14,261 bases of DNA, from NCBI GenBank assembly GCA_036821645.1, contig DAISJD010000083.1, positions 1 to 14,261 of the forward strand, given 5' to 3'. The stretch's first letter is position 1; every line of letters starts with the position of its first letter. Positions 1 to 6,854 of this stretch are shown here, piece after piece. A model generated the notes under the pieces. The model saw only the letters and a program-made list of their open reading frames with translations, did no database searches and was not told where the DNA came from. The position numbers were made by a program, and so were the translations under genes. This DNA comes from DAISJD01 sp036821645 (lineage in GTDB: Bacteria > Pseudomonadota > Alphaproteobacteria > ATCC43930 > CGMCC-115725).

Positions 1-42
1 CTCATGCCAGATCTGATTCAGGTCATCCGCAAGCCGCGCCAT
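1..42 (-). CDS. 5' end of an unidentified leftward gene (partial)
   Basis: An ATG at 42-40 opens a frame that runs off the left edge after 14 codons (MARLADDLNQIWHE). A good Shine-Dalgarno (GAAGGA, 57-52) lies about 9 nt upstream, and a promoter-like region with GTTC half-sites lies further upstream. Another ATG at 50-48 meets a stop after two codons, so 42 is the best start. Fourteen residues are too few to name a family. The GTTC repeats raise the possibility of an SOS-type gene, but this is inference only. Confidence 0.45.
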   Translation of the reverse strand, partial: MARLADDLNQIWHE

Positions 43-60
43 CACCCCATATCCTTCTTC

Positions 61-106
61 GTTCGTGGAACAAATAAGAACATAAAAGGTTATTGATGCG
101 TGTCAA
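61..106 (-). promoter_or_regulatory. Promoter with repeated GTTC/GAAC half-sites (LexA-like)
   Basis: Read on the minus strand, TTGACA (106-101) is followed after 16 nt by TATGTT (84-79), a plausible sigma-70 pair for the gene starting at 42. Over and just downstream of the -10 lie GTTC (81-78), six bases, GTTC (71-68), three bases and GAAC (64-61). The LexA box of Alphaproteobacteria is known to be GTTC-N7-GTTC. Here the spacing is six, so this is either a degenerate LexA site or the operator of another repressor. The surrounding AT-rich stretch (about 80-140) stands out against the GC-rich genes. The gap down to the mutL stop at 176 holds no clear terminator. Confidence 0.4.
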
Positions 107-175
107 GCAAAATTCCTATAAAATTCTATTAATGTTCTTTTTGCGTGTAGCCAACCTCGGCAAGCCCCCACCCCC

Positions 176-2053
176 TCACCGCCGCCCGAACAAGCGTTCG
201 ATATCCTGCAGTTTCAGTTCGACATAGGTCGGGCGACCGTGGTTGCACTGGCCGCTATGGGGCGTTGCCTCCATCTGACGCAAAAGGGCATTCATCTCGT
301 CGCCATTGAGCCGCCGCCCGGCCCGCACGCTGCCATGACAAGCCATCGTACTACAGACCGCGTCCAGCCGATTTTTCAGGCTGAACCCATCGCCCCATTC
401 CGCAATTTCATCGGCGAGATCCCGCACCAACCCCACCACATCCCCCTGACCCAAGAGGGCCGGAACCTCGCGCACGATCACGGCCCCGGGACCGAACGGT
501 TCCAAGGCCAGCCCCAGTTCCGCCAATTCATGGGACCGATCTGCCAAGATCGCCGCCGCCGCCGGGTCAAGTTCGACCACTTCCGGCAAGAGCAGCATTT
601 GACGGGCCACCCCACCCGTTTCCAGAGCCGCCTTCATCCGTTCATAGACCAACCGTTCATGGGCGGCATGTTGATCGACGATCACCAACCCATCCGCTGT
701 CTCGGCCACGATATAGGTATCGTGCACCTGCCCGCGTGCGACCCCCAATGGATAGGAAGGCGGCCCCCCGGCATGCGGGGATGCATGATCCGCCGGGGCC
801 GGGTCCACCAAGGGGGCCTGGGGTGGAAAGGGTGCAAAGGAGGCGGCCAATTGCGCCAACTGCCGGGGACTGCCGGTCGCCGGTCTTTCTGCGTAGAAAT
901 GCCCGGCCGCCGGTGGGGACATCGCAGATGGCGTCGAGGCCGAGGGGGGTGGATAATACGCCCCCAACCCCAATTGGACCGCCGGTCTTACCGCCGCCAG
1001 GGCCGCCGCCCCGATACTGGTGGACGCCCGATGCCCCGCCTCGGCCAAGCCATGACGCAAGGCCGAGACGATGAGGCCGCGCACCAGGGCCGGGTCGCGA
1101 AACCGCACCTCCGCCTTGGCCGGATGGACATTGACATCGACCTCGGCCCCGTCGATTTCCAGGAACAGGGCGACCATCGGGTGCCGGTCGGAAGCCAGAA
1201 AATCCTGATACGCCCCGCGTACGGCCCCATTCAGCAATTTGTCCCGCACGGGCCGCCCATTGACCCACAGATATTGTTCGCGGGCCGTCGGGCGATTGAG
1301 GGTCGGCAAGCCCGCAAAGCCACTGAGCCGCAAGCCCCCCCGTTCGGTCAGGATCGGCACCGCATTATCGGCAAAATCATGACCCAAGACCTGATCCAGG
1401 CGCAACCGACGCGCCTCGACCGGATCGGGGTCAGAGATCGCCGCCAAGCGCAGAATCACCCGATCCCCGTCGCTCACCGTCCAGGCCAAGGCCGGATGCG
1501 CCATGGCGAGACGACGCACCGCCTCCACCACCTGATCCCGTTCGGCGCGGGCGGTTTTCATGAATTTGAGGCGTGCCGGGGTCGCATAGAAGAGATCGCG
1601 CACCTCGATCCGGGTGCCGGGGCCATGGGCAGCCGGGACGACCGGCCCCTTCACCCCCCCATCGACCGACAGGCTCCAGGCGTGATCGCTACCCCGAACC
1701 CGGCTCGTCACCAACAGGCGGGCGACGGCCCCGATCGAGGGCAGAGCCTCGCCGCGAAAGCCGAAACTATCGATCCGGGTCAAATCGTCGTCGGGCAGTT
1801 TCGAGGTGCAATGACGTTCGACCGCCAAAGACAGCATCGCATCATCCATCCCACACCCATCGTCGCTGACCACGATCAAGCTTTGCCCGCCGTCGCGCAA
1901 GGCCACATCGATCCGGGTCGCCCCGGCATCCAGGGCGTTTTCCACCAATTCCTTGACCGCCGCCGCCGGTCGTTCAATGACCTCGCCCGCTGCAATGCGG
2001 TTGATGGTCACGGGGGATAATTGGCGAATGATGGGACTGTTCTTGACGGTCAC
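176..2053 (-). CDS. mutL: DNA mismatch repair protein MutL
   Basis: MutL couples mismatch recognition by MutS to strand incision. The N-terminal GHKL ATPase is complete: VKELVENALDAGA with catalytic E38 and N39, DDGCGM (64-69), TSK (83-85) and GFRGEAL (98-104). A Pro/Ala-rich linker at about 360-435 joins it to the dimerisation domain. That domain carries DQHAAHERLVYE (460-471), which fits the DQHA-X2-E-X4-E endonuclease motif of MutL from species without MutH. It also has QMLLLP (485-490), resembling the beta-clamp motif, and CNHGRP (603-608). This MutL therefore probably nicks DNA itself. The length, 625 aa, is normal for the family. The start is GTG at 2053-2051, with GAAGG about 12 nt upstream and the conserved NRIAAGEVIERP at residue 18. 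It is divergent from the HAD gene with a 73-bp gap. Confidence 0.98.
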   Translation of the reverse strand: MTVKNSPIIRQLSPVTINRIAAGEVIERPAAAVKELVENALDAGATRIDVALRDGGQSLIVVSDDGCGMDDAMLSLAVERHCTSKLPDDDLTRIDSFGFRGEALPSIGAVARLLVTSRVRGSDHAWSLSVDGGVKGPVVPAAHGPGTRIEVRDLFYATPARLKFMKTARAERDQVVEAVRRLAMAHPALAWTVSDGDRVILRLAAISDPDPVEARRLRLDQVLGHDFADNAVPILTERGGLRLSGFAGLPTLNRPTAREQYLWVNGRPVRDKLLNGAVRGAYQDFLASDRHPMVALFLEIDGAEVDVNVHPAKAEVRFRDPALVRGLIVSALRHGLAEAGHRASTSIGAAALAAVRPAVQLGLGAYYPPPSASTPSAMSPPAAGHFYAERPATGSPRQLAQLAASFAPFPPQAPLVDPAPADHASPHAGGPPSYPLGVARGQVHDTYIVAETADGLVIVDQHAAHERLVYERMKAALETGGVARQMLLLPEVVELDPAAAAILADRSHELAELGLALEPFGPGAVIVREVPALLGQGDVVGLVRDLADEIAEWGDGFSLKNRLDAVCSTMACHGSVRAGRRLNGDEMNALLRQMEATPHSGQCNHGRPTYVELKLQDIERLFGRR

Positions 2054-2126
2054 GATGGTGCTTGCCTTCGGCGGATCAATCGGGCTTTAAAGAGGGACGT
2101 CCCCTATCGAACGAAAGATCTTTATT

Positions 2127-2804
2127 GTGCCGCTTGATCTGGTGATTTTTGATTGCGACGGGGTATTGGTCGATAGCGAGACGATCGCCTGTCGGGTCGA
2201 GTTGGCAATTCTAGCCGAACTTGGTCATCCGATCAGCAAAGAAAGATTTTTACACGATATTGTCGGGACTAAATCCCGCGATGGCTTGCAGATCTTGGAA
2301 GCGATGTGGGAAAAACCCCTGCCTGCGGATTTCGAGACGCGGGTCGCCCAGGCCCTGGCCGTCGCCCTCGAAGCCGAACTCACCCCCATCGCCGGGATGG
2401 CGGACCTGCTTCGGGACGTGACGCTCGCAAAATGCGTGGCCTCGTCCAGCAGTCCGGCGCGGATCGCCTTGAGCCTCGCCCGGACGGGTCTTTTACCGCT
2501 CTTGGATCCTTATCTCTATAGTTCTGAAATGGTCGAAAATGGCAAACCGGCACCGGATTTATTTCTGTATGCCGCCCGCCAACACCAGGCCCGCCCGGCA
2601 TCCTGTCTCGTGATCGAAGACAGCGTGCCGGGCGTTCGCGGTGCCAAGGCGGCGGGGATGCAGGCGATCGGCTTCACGGCGGGGGGGCATTCCAGTGCGG
2701 ATTTGCCCCAACGGCTCAAGGCCGCCGGTGCCGATCACCTCGTCGCAACGGCGCCGGATCTCGCCCGGCTTATCGCACAGCTTCACGCCGGACGGACGGC
2801 CTGA
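2127..2804 (+). CDS. HAD-superfamily phosphatase, beta-phosphoglucomutase-like
   Basis: This 225-aa protein is a complete subfamily I HAD hydrolase. Motif I is FDCDGVLVDSE (8-18), with nucleophile D9 and general acid/base D11. A helical cap follows at about 17-85. Motif II is the serine run 106-109, motif III is K140 in NGKPAPD, and motif IV is IEDSVPGV with E164 and D165. The family removes phosphate from, or transfers it within, small phosphometabolites such as sugar phosphates. The layout is close to beta-phosphoglucomutase and YieH-type 6-phosphogluconate phosphatase, but the substrate cannot be read from sequence. It starts at GTG 2127, only two codons before the first beta-strand, with a weak GAAAGA upstream. 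A faint promoter (TTGCCT 2062-2067, 18 nt, TTTAAA 2086-2091) may serve it. Its TGA directly abuts the stop of the convergent M16 gene. It is probably cytosolic. Confidence 0.9.
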   Translation: MPLDLVIFDCDGVLVDSETIACRVELAILAELGHPISKERFLHDIVGTKSRDGLQILEAMWEKPLPADFETRVAQALAVALEAELTPIAGMADLLRDVTLAKCVASSSSPARIALSLARTGLLPLLDPYLYSSEMVENGKPAPDLFLYAARQHQARPASCLVIEDSVPGVRGAKAAGMQAIGFTAGGHSSADLPQRLKAAGADHLVATAPDLARLIAQLHAGRTA

Positions 2805-4169
2805 TCATTCCTTAGGATCGAGCACCATATCCGGCGTCACCCCTTCCGGATCGCCCACCACGACAAAGGTGAGATGGGCAGGATCGAGCAGGCGTTTTGC
2901 CACCCGGCGAACATCGTCCACCGTCACGGCCGCAATCAAGGCCGGACGACGGTCGATATAATCCATGCCAAACCCATTTTGCCGAATGCCGATCAGGCGA
3001 CCGGCAATGGCCGAGGTCGAGTTCAGCCCTAAGGCATAGGATCCGCTGAGATAGGTCTTGGCGTCATTGACCTCCGTCTCGCTCGGCCCCTCATCGCGCA
3101 GCTTGGCCCATTCCTCGCGCACGACCTTGATCGTTTCCGCCGCCTTCGCATTTTGCGTGCCGACCTGCCCCGCCAGTAAATCGACATGGACATTATGCTG
3201 CAAGCCGGTGGAAATCCCATAGGCAAGGCCGCGTTTTTCCCGAACCTCGTGGCCGAGACGCGAATTGAACGCGCCCCCGCCCAGAATGTGATTCAAGACC
3301 AAGGCCGGATAAAAATCCTTGTCTGTCAAGGCAATACCCGGCTGAGCAAATTGAATGACGCTCTGTGGGATCGGCTTTTTGATCAGATAGAGCTTACCGT
3401 CCGTCTTCGGGACGACATCCGCCGGTTCATGGGGCATCGCCACCTTTTCCGGCAGCCCGCCAAAAGTCTTGTCCAGCAGGGGTTTGAGCGCGTCCGGCGT
3501 AATATCGCCGACCACCGTCACCTGCAACGTATCGCGCCCGAGACGCTGCTTCATGAAGGCACGGAAATCATCGGGCCCCAAGGCCGCCACACTGGCACGA
3601 GTGCCCAGATTGGGCCGCGCATAAGGATGGGTGCCGTAGATCAGTTTCGCCATGGTCCGCCCGGCGATCGCGTCGGGGTTTTGCAACTGACTATCGATCC
3701 CTTGACCCAGTTGCGCGCGGACCCGTTCGACCGCCTCGGCATCGAAACGCGGTTCGCTCAAGGCAAGGCGCAAGAGATCGAACACCGCATCGCGATTCTG
3801 GGTCAGGGTTTGCACGCTTCCCCCCAGATAATCGGAACCGGGCGAAAATCTGATCGAAGCCGAGAGGTCGTCGAGCTTGCCCTGAAACGCCCCGGAATCG
3901 AGCGTCCCCGCCCCCTCATCCAAGAGCGAGAAGGTAAACGTCGCCAGCCCCGCCTTGCCCTCGGGATCGTTCGATCCGCCACCACGCAGGCCGAAGAACA
4001 AACTGATCACCTTGCGGCTGTGATCTTCGACCAGCCACGCGCTGACCCCGCCGGGGCTGGTCACGGGCTGCACGGTAATTGCCTGGGCCGGCGTCTGCAT
4101 CACGCCAAGCGTGACGAGCATGGTGCCCAACAGCGTGATCGGGTGCGTAAAACGGGTTATGAGGCTCAT
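2805..4169 (-). CDS. M16-family peptidase-like protein, non-catalytic partner, secreted
   Basis: This 454-aa protein has both M16 (pitrilysin/processing-peptidase) halves but lacks the zinc motif. Where HxxEH should lie after GKAGLA, the sequence reads TFTFSLLDEGAG (77-88). The C-terminal half keeps the substrate-binding signature REKRGLAYGI (310-319) with R313 and Y317. Residues 1-30 form a signal peptide ending TPAQA, so the protein is probably periplasmic. By analogy with mitochondrial processing peptidase and known bacterial M16B pairs, it should dimerise with the catalytic M16 encoded just upstream and help grip substrate. Its ATG overlaps the stop of that gene (ATGA, 4169-4166), which implies translational coupling. 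No terminator follows; its TGA touches the HAD stop. Confidence 0.93.
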   Translation of the reverse strand: MSLITRFTHPITLLGTMLVTLGVMQTPAQAITVQPVTSPGGVSAWLVEDHSRKVISLFFGLRGGGSNDPEGKAGLATFTFSLLDEGAGTLDSGAFQGKLDDLSASIRFSPGSDYLGGSVQTLTQNRDAVFDLLRLALSEPRFDAEAVERVRAQLGQGIDSQLQNPDAIAGRTMAKLIYGTHPYARPNLGTRASVAALGPDDFRAFMKQRLGRDTLQVTVVGDITPDALKPLLDKTFGGLPEKVAMPHEPADVVPKTDGKLYLIKKPIPQSVIQFAQPGIALTDKDFYPALVLNHILGGGAFNSRLGHEVREKRGLAYGISTGLQHNVHVDLLAGQVGTQNAKAAETIKVVREEWAKLRDEGPSETEVNDAKTYLSGSYALGLNSTSAIAGRLIGIRQNGFGMDYIDRRPALIAAVTVDDVRRVAKRLLDPAHLTFVVVGDPEGVTPDMVLDPKE

Positions 4170-5557
4170 CTGATTTCTCCCGACGGGGGCGGCACGGGGG
4201 GTAAATTCGCCAAACTTGCCGGATCGACGCCATCGGGCGGCAAGAGATGGCCGGTTACGGCTGTTTTTTTCTCCAAGACGGCCTTTGCCGCGGCCATCAC
4301 CTGTTCCGGCGTCACCGCCTTCACATGGTCCGCCCAGCCATCGACATCGGCGAGCGTGCCGCCGGTCGTGAGCACCCGCCCAATGATCTCGACTGGGGCG
4401 GTCAGGGAATCCAACTCGAATTCCGCGTCATTGATCATACGGGTCTTCGATTTTTCGACCTCGTCCGCCGTAACACCATCTTTCAGAAGCTTGGCAATTT
4501 CGGCCTCGACGGCGCTTGCAACCTTCTCCATGGCAACGCCCGGTCTCGGTGTGACATAAAGCCCGAAACTGCCGAGATCGAACCGATCCAAGCCATAGCC
4601 AACCCCGGCGGCGGTGGCGATTTTTTGGTCGAGCACCAGGGATTTATGCAGTCGGCTGTTGGAGCCGCCCCCCAGAACATCCGCCAAAATTTCCAATGGA
4701 AAGGCCTGTTTCGTGTCGCCCGCATGGACTGTCGGGGCGAGATAGTGACGGCTCCATCGGGGCGCGCGAACCCGGTCATGCTTCAAGACGATCAAGGCAT
4801 CGGCGCTGCGTTCGGGTTCCGCCGGATGCACCCGTTCGGGCACCGGGTGTGCCGGGATCACGCCGTAATAACGCTCGGCCAAGGTCCGAACTTGGTCGAC
4901 CGTCACATCACCCGCCACGATGAGGACGGCATTGTTCGGCGCGTACCAGGTGTCGTAGAAGCGCTTTTCCGTCGGCACGTCGAGTTTCTTGATTTCCTCG
5001 GGCCAGCCGAGCACGGGAATCCGGTACGGATTGTTGAGATAGAGTGCCGCCTCGACCTGTTGGTCCAACAAGGCCGCCGGTTGATTGCCGGTGCGCATGC
5101 GCCATTCTTCCATCACGACGTCGCGTTCCGGTTTCAGTTCGGCATCGTCCAAGACCAGATTTTGCATCCGATCGGATTCAAGCTTCATCACGAGTTCGAG
5201 CCGATCGGCAGCCACGGTCTGAAAATAGGCCGTATAGTCCCATGAGGTAAACGCGTTTTCCTGACCGCCTTGGCGTTCGACCTGTACGGAAAATTCCTTC
5301 GGCTTCACGGTTTTCGTGCCCTTGAACATTAAATGTTCGAGAAAATGCGCAGCACCGCTATGGCCGCGCTCCTCATCGGACGACCCGACCTTGTACCAAA
5401 CCCAATGGCTGACCGTCGGTGCGCGATGGTTTGGGATCACCACCACCTGCAAGCCATTTTTCAAGGTAAAGCTTTCTTCGCCGAACCGGGTGGCGGCATC
5501 CGCCGTCCCCCAGATGCCGACGGCCAAGGCGAAGAGTGATACAGCAAGGCGACGCAT
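4166..5557 (-). CDS. M16-family zinc metallopeptidase, catalytic subunit, secreted
   Basis: This 463-aa protein has the inverted zinc motif HFLEH (71-75), with ligands H71 and H75 and catalytic E74. The third ligand is probably E151 in ERDVVMEEWRMR, 76 residues after H75, which is the family spacing. The N-terminal half runs from about residue 28 and the C-terminal half from about 240. The start ATG 5557 has GGGAG about 7 nt upstream and opens a signal peptide (MRRLAVSLFALAVGIWGTADA), so it acts in the periplasm. It is likely to degrade peptides or misfolded polypeptides as a heterodimer with the downstream non-catalytic M16. A 16-bp tandem repeat lies 70-100 bp upstream. The upstream operon probably ends at the palindrome at 5666-5695, so this pair should have its own promoter. 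Confidence 0.95.
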   Translation of the reverse strand: MRRLAVSLFALAVGIWGTADAATRFGEESFTLKNGLQVVVIPNHRAPTVSHWVWYKVGSSDEERGHSGAAHFLEHLMFKGTKTVKPKEFSVQVERQGGQENAFTSWDYTAYFQTVAADRLELVMKLESDRMQNLVLDDAELKPERDVVMEEWRMRTGNQPAALLDQQVEAALYLNNPYRIPVLGWPEEIKKLDVPTEKRFYDTWYAPNNAVLIVAGDVTVDQVRTLAERYYGVIPAHPVPERVHPAEPERSADALIVLKHDRVRAPRWSRHYLAPTVHAGDTKQAFPLEILADVLGGGSNSRLHKSLVLDQKIATAAGVGYGLDRFDLGSFGLYVTPRPGVAMEKVASAVEAEIAKLLKDGVTADEVEKSKTRMINDAEFELDSLTAPVEIIGRVLTTGGTLADVDGWADHVKAVTPEQVMAAAKAVLEKKTAVTGHLLPPDGVDPASLANLPPVPPPSGEIR

Positions 5558-5627
5558 CGGTTACTCCCGTTTTAAGCGGACTCTGGCGAAACCGACATCC
5601 GGTTCGAGCCCTCAATCCACGCGTTTT

Positions 5628-5659
5628 ACAGAGGGGTCACAAAACAGAGGGATCACAAA
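5628..5659. repeat. Tandem 16-bp direct repeat upstream of the M16 pair
   Basis: Positions 5628-5643 and 5644-5659 are adjacent copies of acagaggg(g/a)tcacaaa, identical at 15 of 16 bases (G5636 against A5652). On the minus strand each copy contains TTTGTGA, and a weak -35 (TTGTGA) could be drawn from the second copy. The repeat lies between the terminator of the ileS operon and the M16 start, where an activator or repressor could bind side by side. It could also be a chance duplication. Confidence 0.75.
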
Positions 5660-5665
5660 CAAGAA

Positions 5666-5695
5666 CACCCGCTCAGCATGCATGCTGAGCGGGTG
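5666..5695 (-). terminator. Hairpin terminator of the ileS-lspA-bamF operon
   Basis: The sequence is a perfect 30-nt palindrome: CACCCGCTCAGCAT, then GC, then the exact reverse complement of the first 14 bases. On the minus strand it is followed by TTCTTGTTT, a fair U-rich tail, about 70 nt after the bamF-like stop codon. The plus-strand side (CTTTGGCATTATTT) is a poorer tail, and no plus-strand gene ends here. The RNA would fold with at most four bases of ATGCAT in the loop. Confidence 0.75.
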
Positions 5696-5766
5696 CTTTG
5701 GCATTATTTACGCCAAAATACGTGTATCAGAGTCATCGATGCGGACCCACGCATGCAGGACAGGGC

Positions 5767-6330
5767 CTAAAACACCCCTTCGAGGAGTGCCCGCTTCTTG
5801 CGTTCGATCGTGACGGTTTGACCGCTGGTGACAGGCTTGCCGAGAGCTGCATTTTCACTGAGGCGCTTGGCTTCCTTCACCGGATCCAATTCTTCCTTAT
5901 CGGCAGGATTGACGGTCGATTGCAGGAAATTGATCCGATCGATAAAGCTTTGACTCGTGGCCAATTGCTTGGTTTCGGCGTCGATCTTGGCGCGAATGCC
6001 ATCATCGCTCGATCCGACCACGCCGAGGAAGGCCTGTTCGCCCGCACTCAAGGACGTATCGGCATTGGGGTTTGCCGCCGCTTCCTGCTTCAAGCGGAAA
6101 ATTGTCGTCTTGGCCTGGGCCGTGGTGGTCGGGGTCGGGGGCTTGTCATTCTCGCTCGCCGGGGCGCGCAACGAGAAATCGGGCGGCACGGTCAATCGCT
6201 GACCCGCCACCACCGTGAATTCATCCGGCGTCGTCTTTTCGAAACCAAGGGCGCGCCGCGTATCGGTGCAGCCGCTTAGAAGTCCAGACCCCATGATCAG
6301 GGCCGCTATCATCAATACCGTGCGCTTCAT
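5767..6330 (-). CDS. bamF: BamF-like outer-membrane lipoprotein (DUF3035)
   Basis: This 187-aa lipoprotein has a signal peptide (MKRTVLMIAALIMG) and lipobox LLSGC with lipidated C21. The mature N-terminus reads RRALGFEKTTPDEFTVV, then LTVPPDFSLRAP (46-57). This is the conserved start of DUF3035, named BamF in Alphaproteobacteria and related in motif to BamC of the outer-membrane BAM machine. The rest is low-complexity Ala/Thr/Pro and predicted helix, normal for the family. ATG 6330 is chosen because it directly precedes the Lys/Arg-hydrophobic signal. An in-frame ATG at 6354, two bases after the lspA stop, would add eight residues that do not look like a signal. The gene follows lspA in the same operon, so the enzyme that matures lipoproteins is made with one of its likely clients. 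The symbol rests on family motif only. Confidence 0.85.
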   Translation of the reverse strand: MKRTVLMIAALIMGSGLLSGCTDTRRALGFEKTTPDEFTVVAGQRLTVPPDFSLRAPASENDKPPTPTTTAQAKTTIFRLKQEAAANPNADTSLSAGEQAFLGVVGSSDDGIRAKIDAETKQLATSQSFIDRINFLQSTVNPADKEELDPVKEAKRLSENAALGKPVTSGQTVTIERKKRALLEGVF

Positions 6331-6356
6331 GCCACTCTCGATTCCTGTTGCCATCT

Positions 6357-6854
6357 CTATTTAGGCTGATCTGGTCGTTTGAGCAAGTTGTCCAACACAA
6401 GTATGGCAACGCCAAGACAAATTGCGGCGTCCGCCCCGTTAAAAATATACCAATGCCAATCGCCGACATAAAAATCGATGAAATCGACCACACCGTCGCG
6501 CCAAATCCGATCGTAAAGATTGCCGAGCGCACCGCCGATGACCATACCCAAGGCCAATGCCGTCTGCAGATTGGCCGCCTGCCAGAGCCAACGCACCAAG
6601 GCAACCACGATGCCGCCCGCGACGAGCGCGAGAATCAGCGGATAGAAACCGCCGCCCTCGCTGAACATGCCGAACGTGACCCCGCGATTATGGGCCAAAT
6701 AAAAATTGATGGTCGGCATAACGGGAATAAACCGCTGTCCCGGCGGCAGCAGCGCAAAACGATCGAGGATCAGGCCCTTCGAGACCTGATCCAGGGCCAA
6801 GACGGCAAGGGCGATCAAAAGGCCGCCCAGCACCCGCCGGTTTATCGCCGTCAC
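6357..6854 (-). CDS. lspA: Lipoprotein signal peptidase (signal peptidase II)
   Basis: LspA is an inner-membrane aspartyl protease that removes the signal peptide from diacylated prolipoproteins just before the lipidated cysteine. This 165-aa copy is the usual length and has four hydrophobic segments (about 8-30, 69-89, 96-113 and 137-156). The conserved motifs are DQVSK (22-26), NRGVTFGM (56-63), GNLYDR (111-116) and VVDFIDF with catalytic D124, then FNGADAAI with catalytic D142. The start is taken as GTG 6854-6852, whose last two bases with the next A form the ileS stop (GTGA overlap). The longer frame to 6965 would run back through ileS coding sequence and add a non-membrane Arg-rich stretch. 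It is translationally coupled to ileS, a pairing common in proteobacteria. Confidence 0.96.
   Translation of the reverse strand: MTAINRRVLGGLLIALAVLALDQVSKGLILDRFALLPPGQRFIPVMPTINFYLAHNRGVTFGMFSEGGGFYPLILALVAGGIVVALVRWLWQAANLQTALALGMVIGGALGNLYDRIWRDGVVDFIDFYVGDWHWYIFNGADAAICLGVAILVLDNLLKRPDQPK

Noticed and set aside
239..2020. 593-codon plus-strand frame antisense to mutL
   Set aside because: It is rich in Arg, His, Gln and Pro, matches no family I recognise, and lies wholly over a textbook MutL. GC-rich antisense frames lacking stops are expected here.
2094..2103. 10-bp palindrome GGGACGTCCC between mutL and the HAD gene
   Set aside because: It is short, GC-rich and likely by chance, with no second copy nearby.
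3186..5245. Long plus-strand frames antisense to both M16 genes (457 and 332 codons)
   Set aside because: They show no domain motif or credible start context, and both M16 frames have signal peptides, family motifs and coupling.
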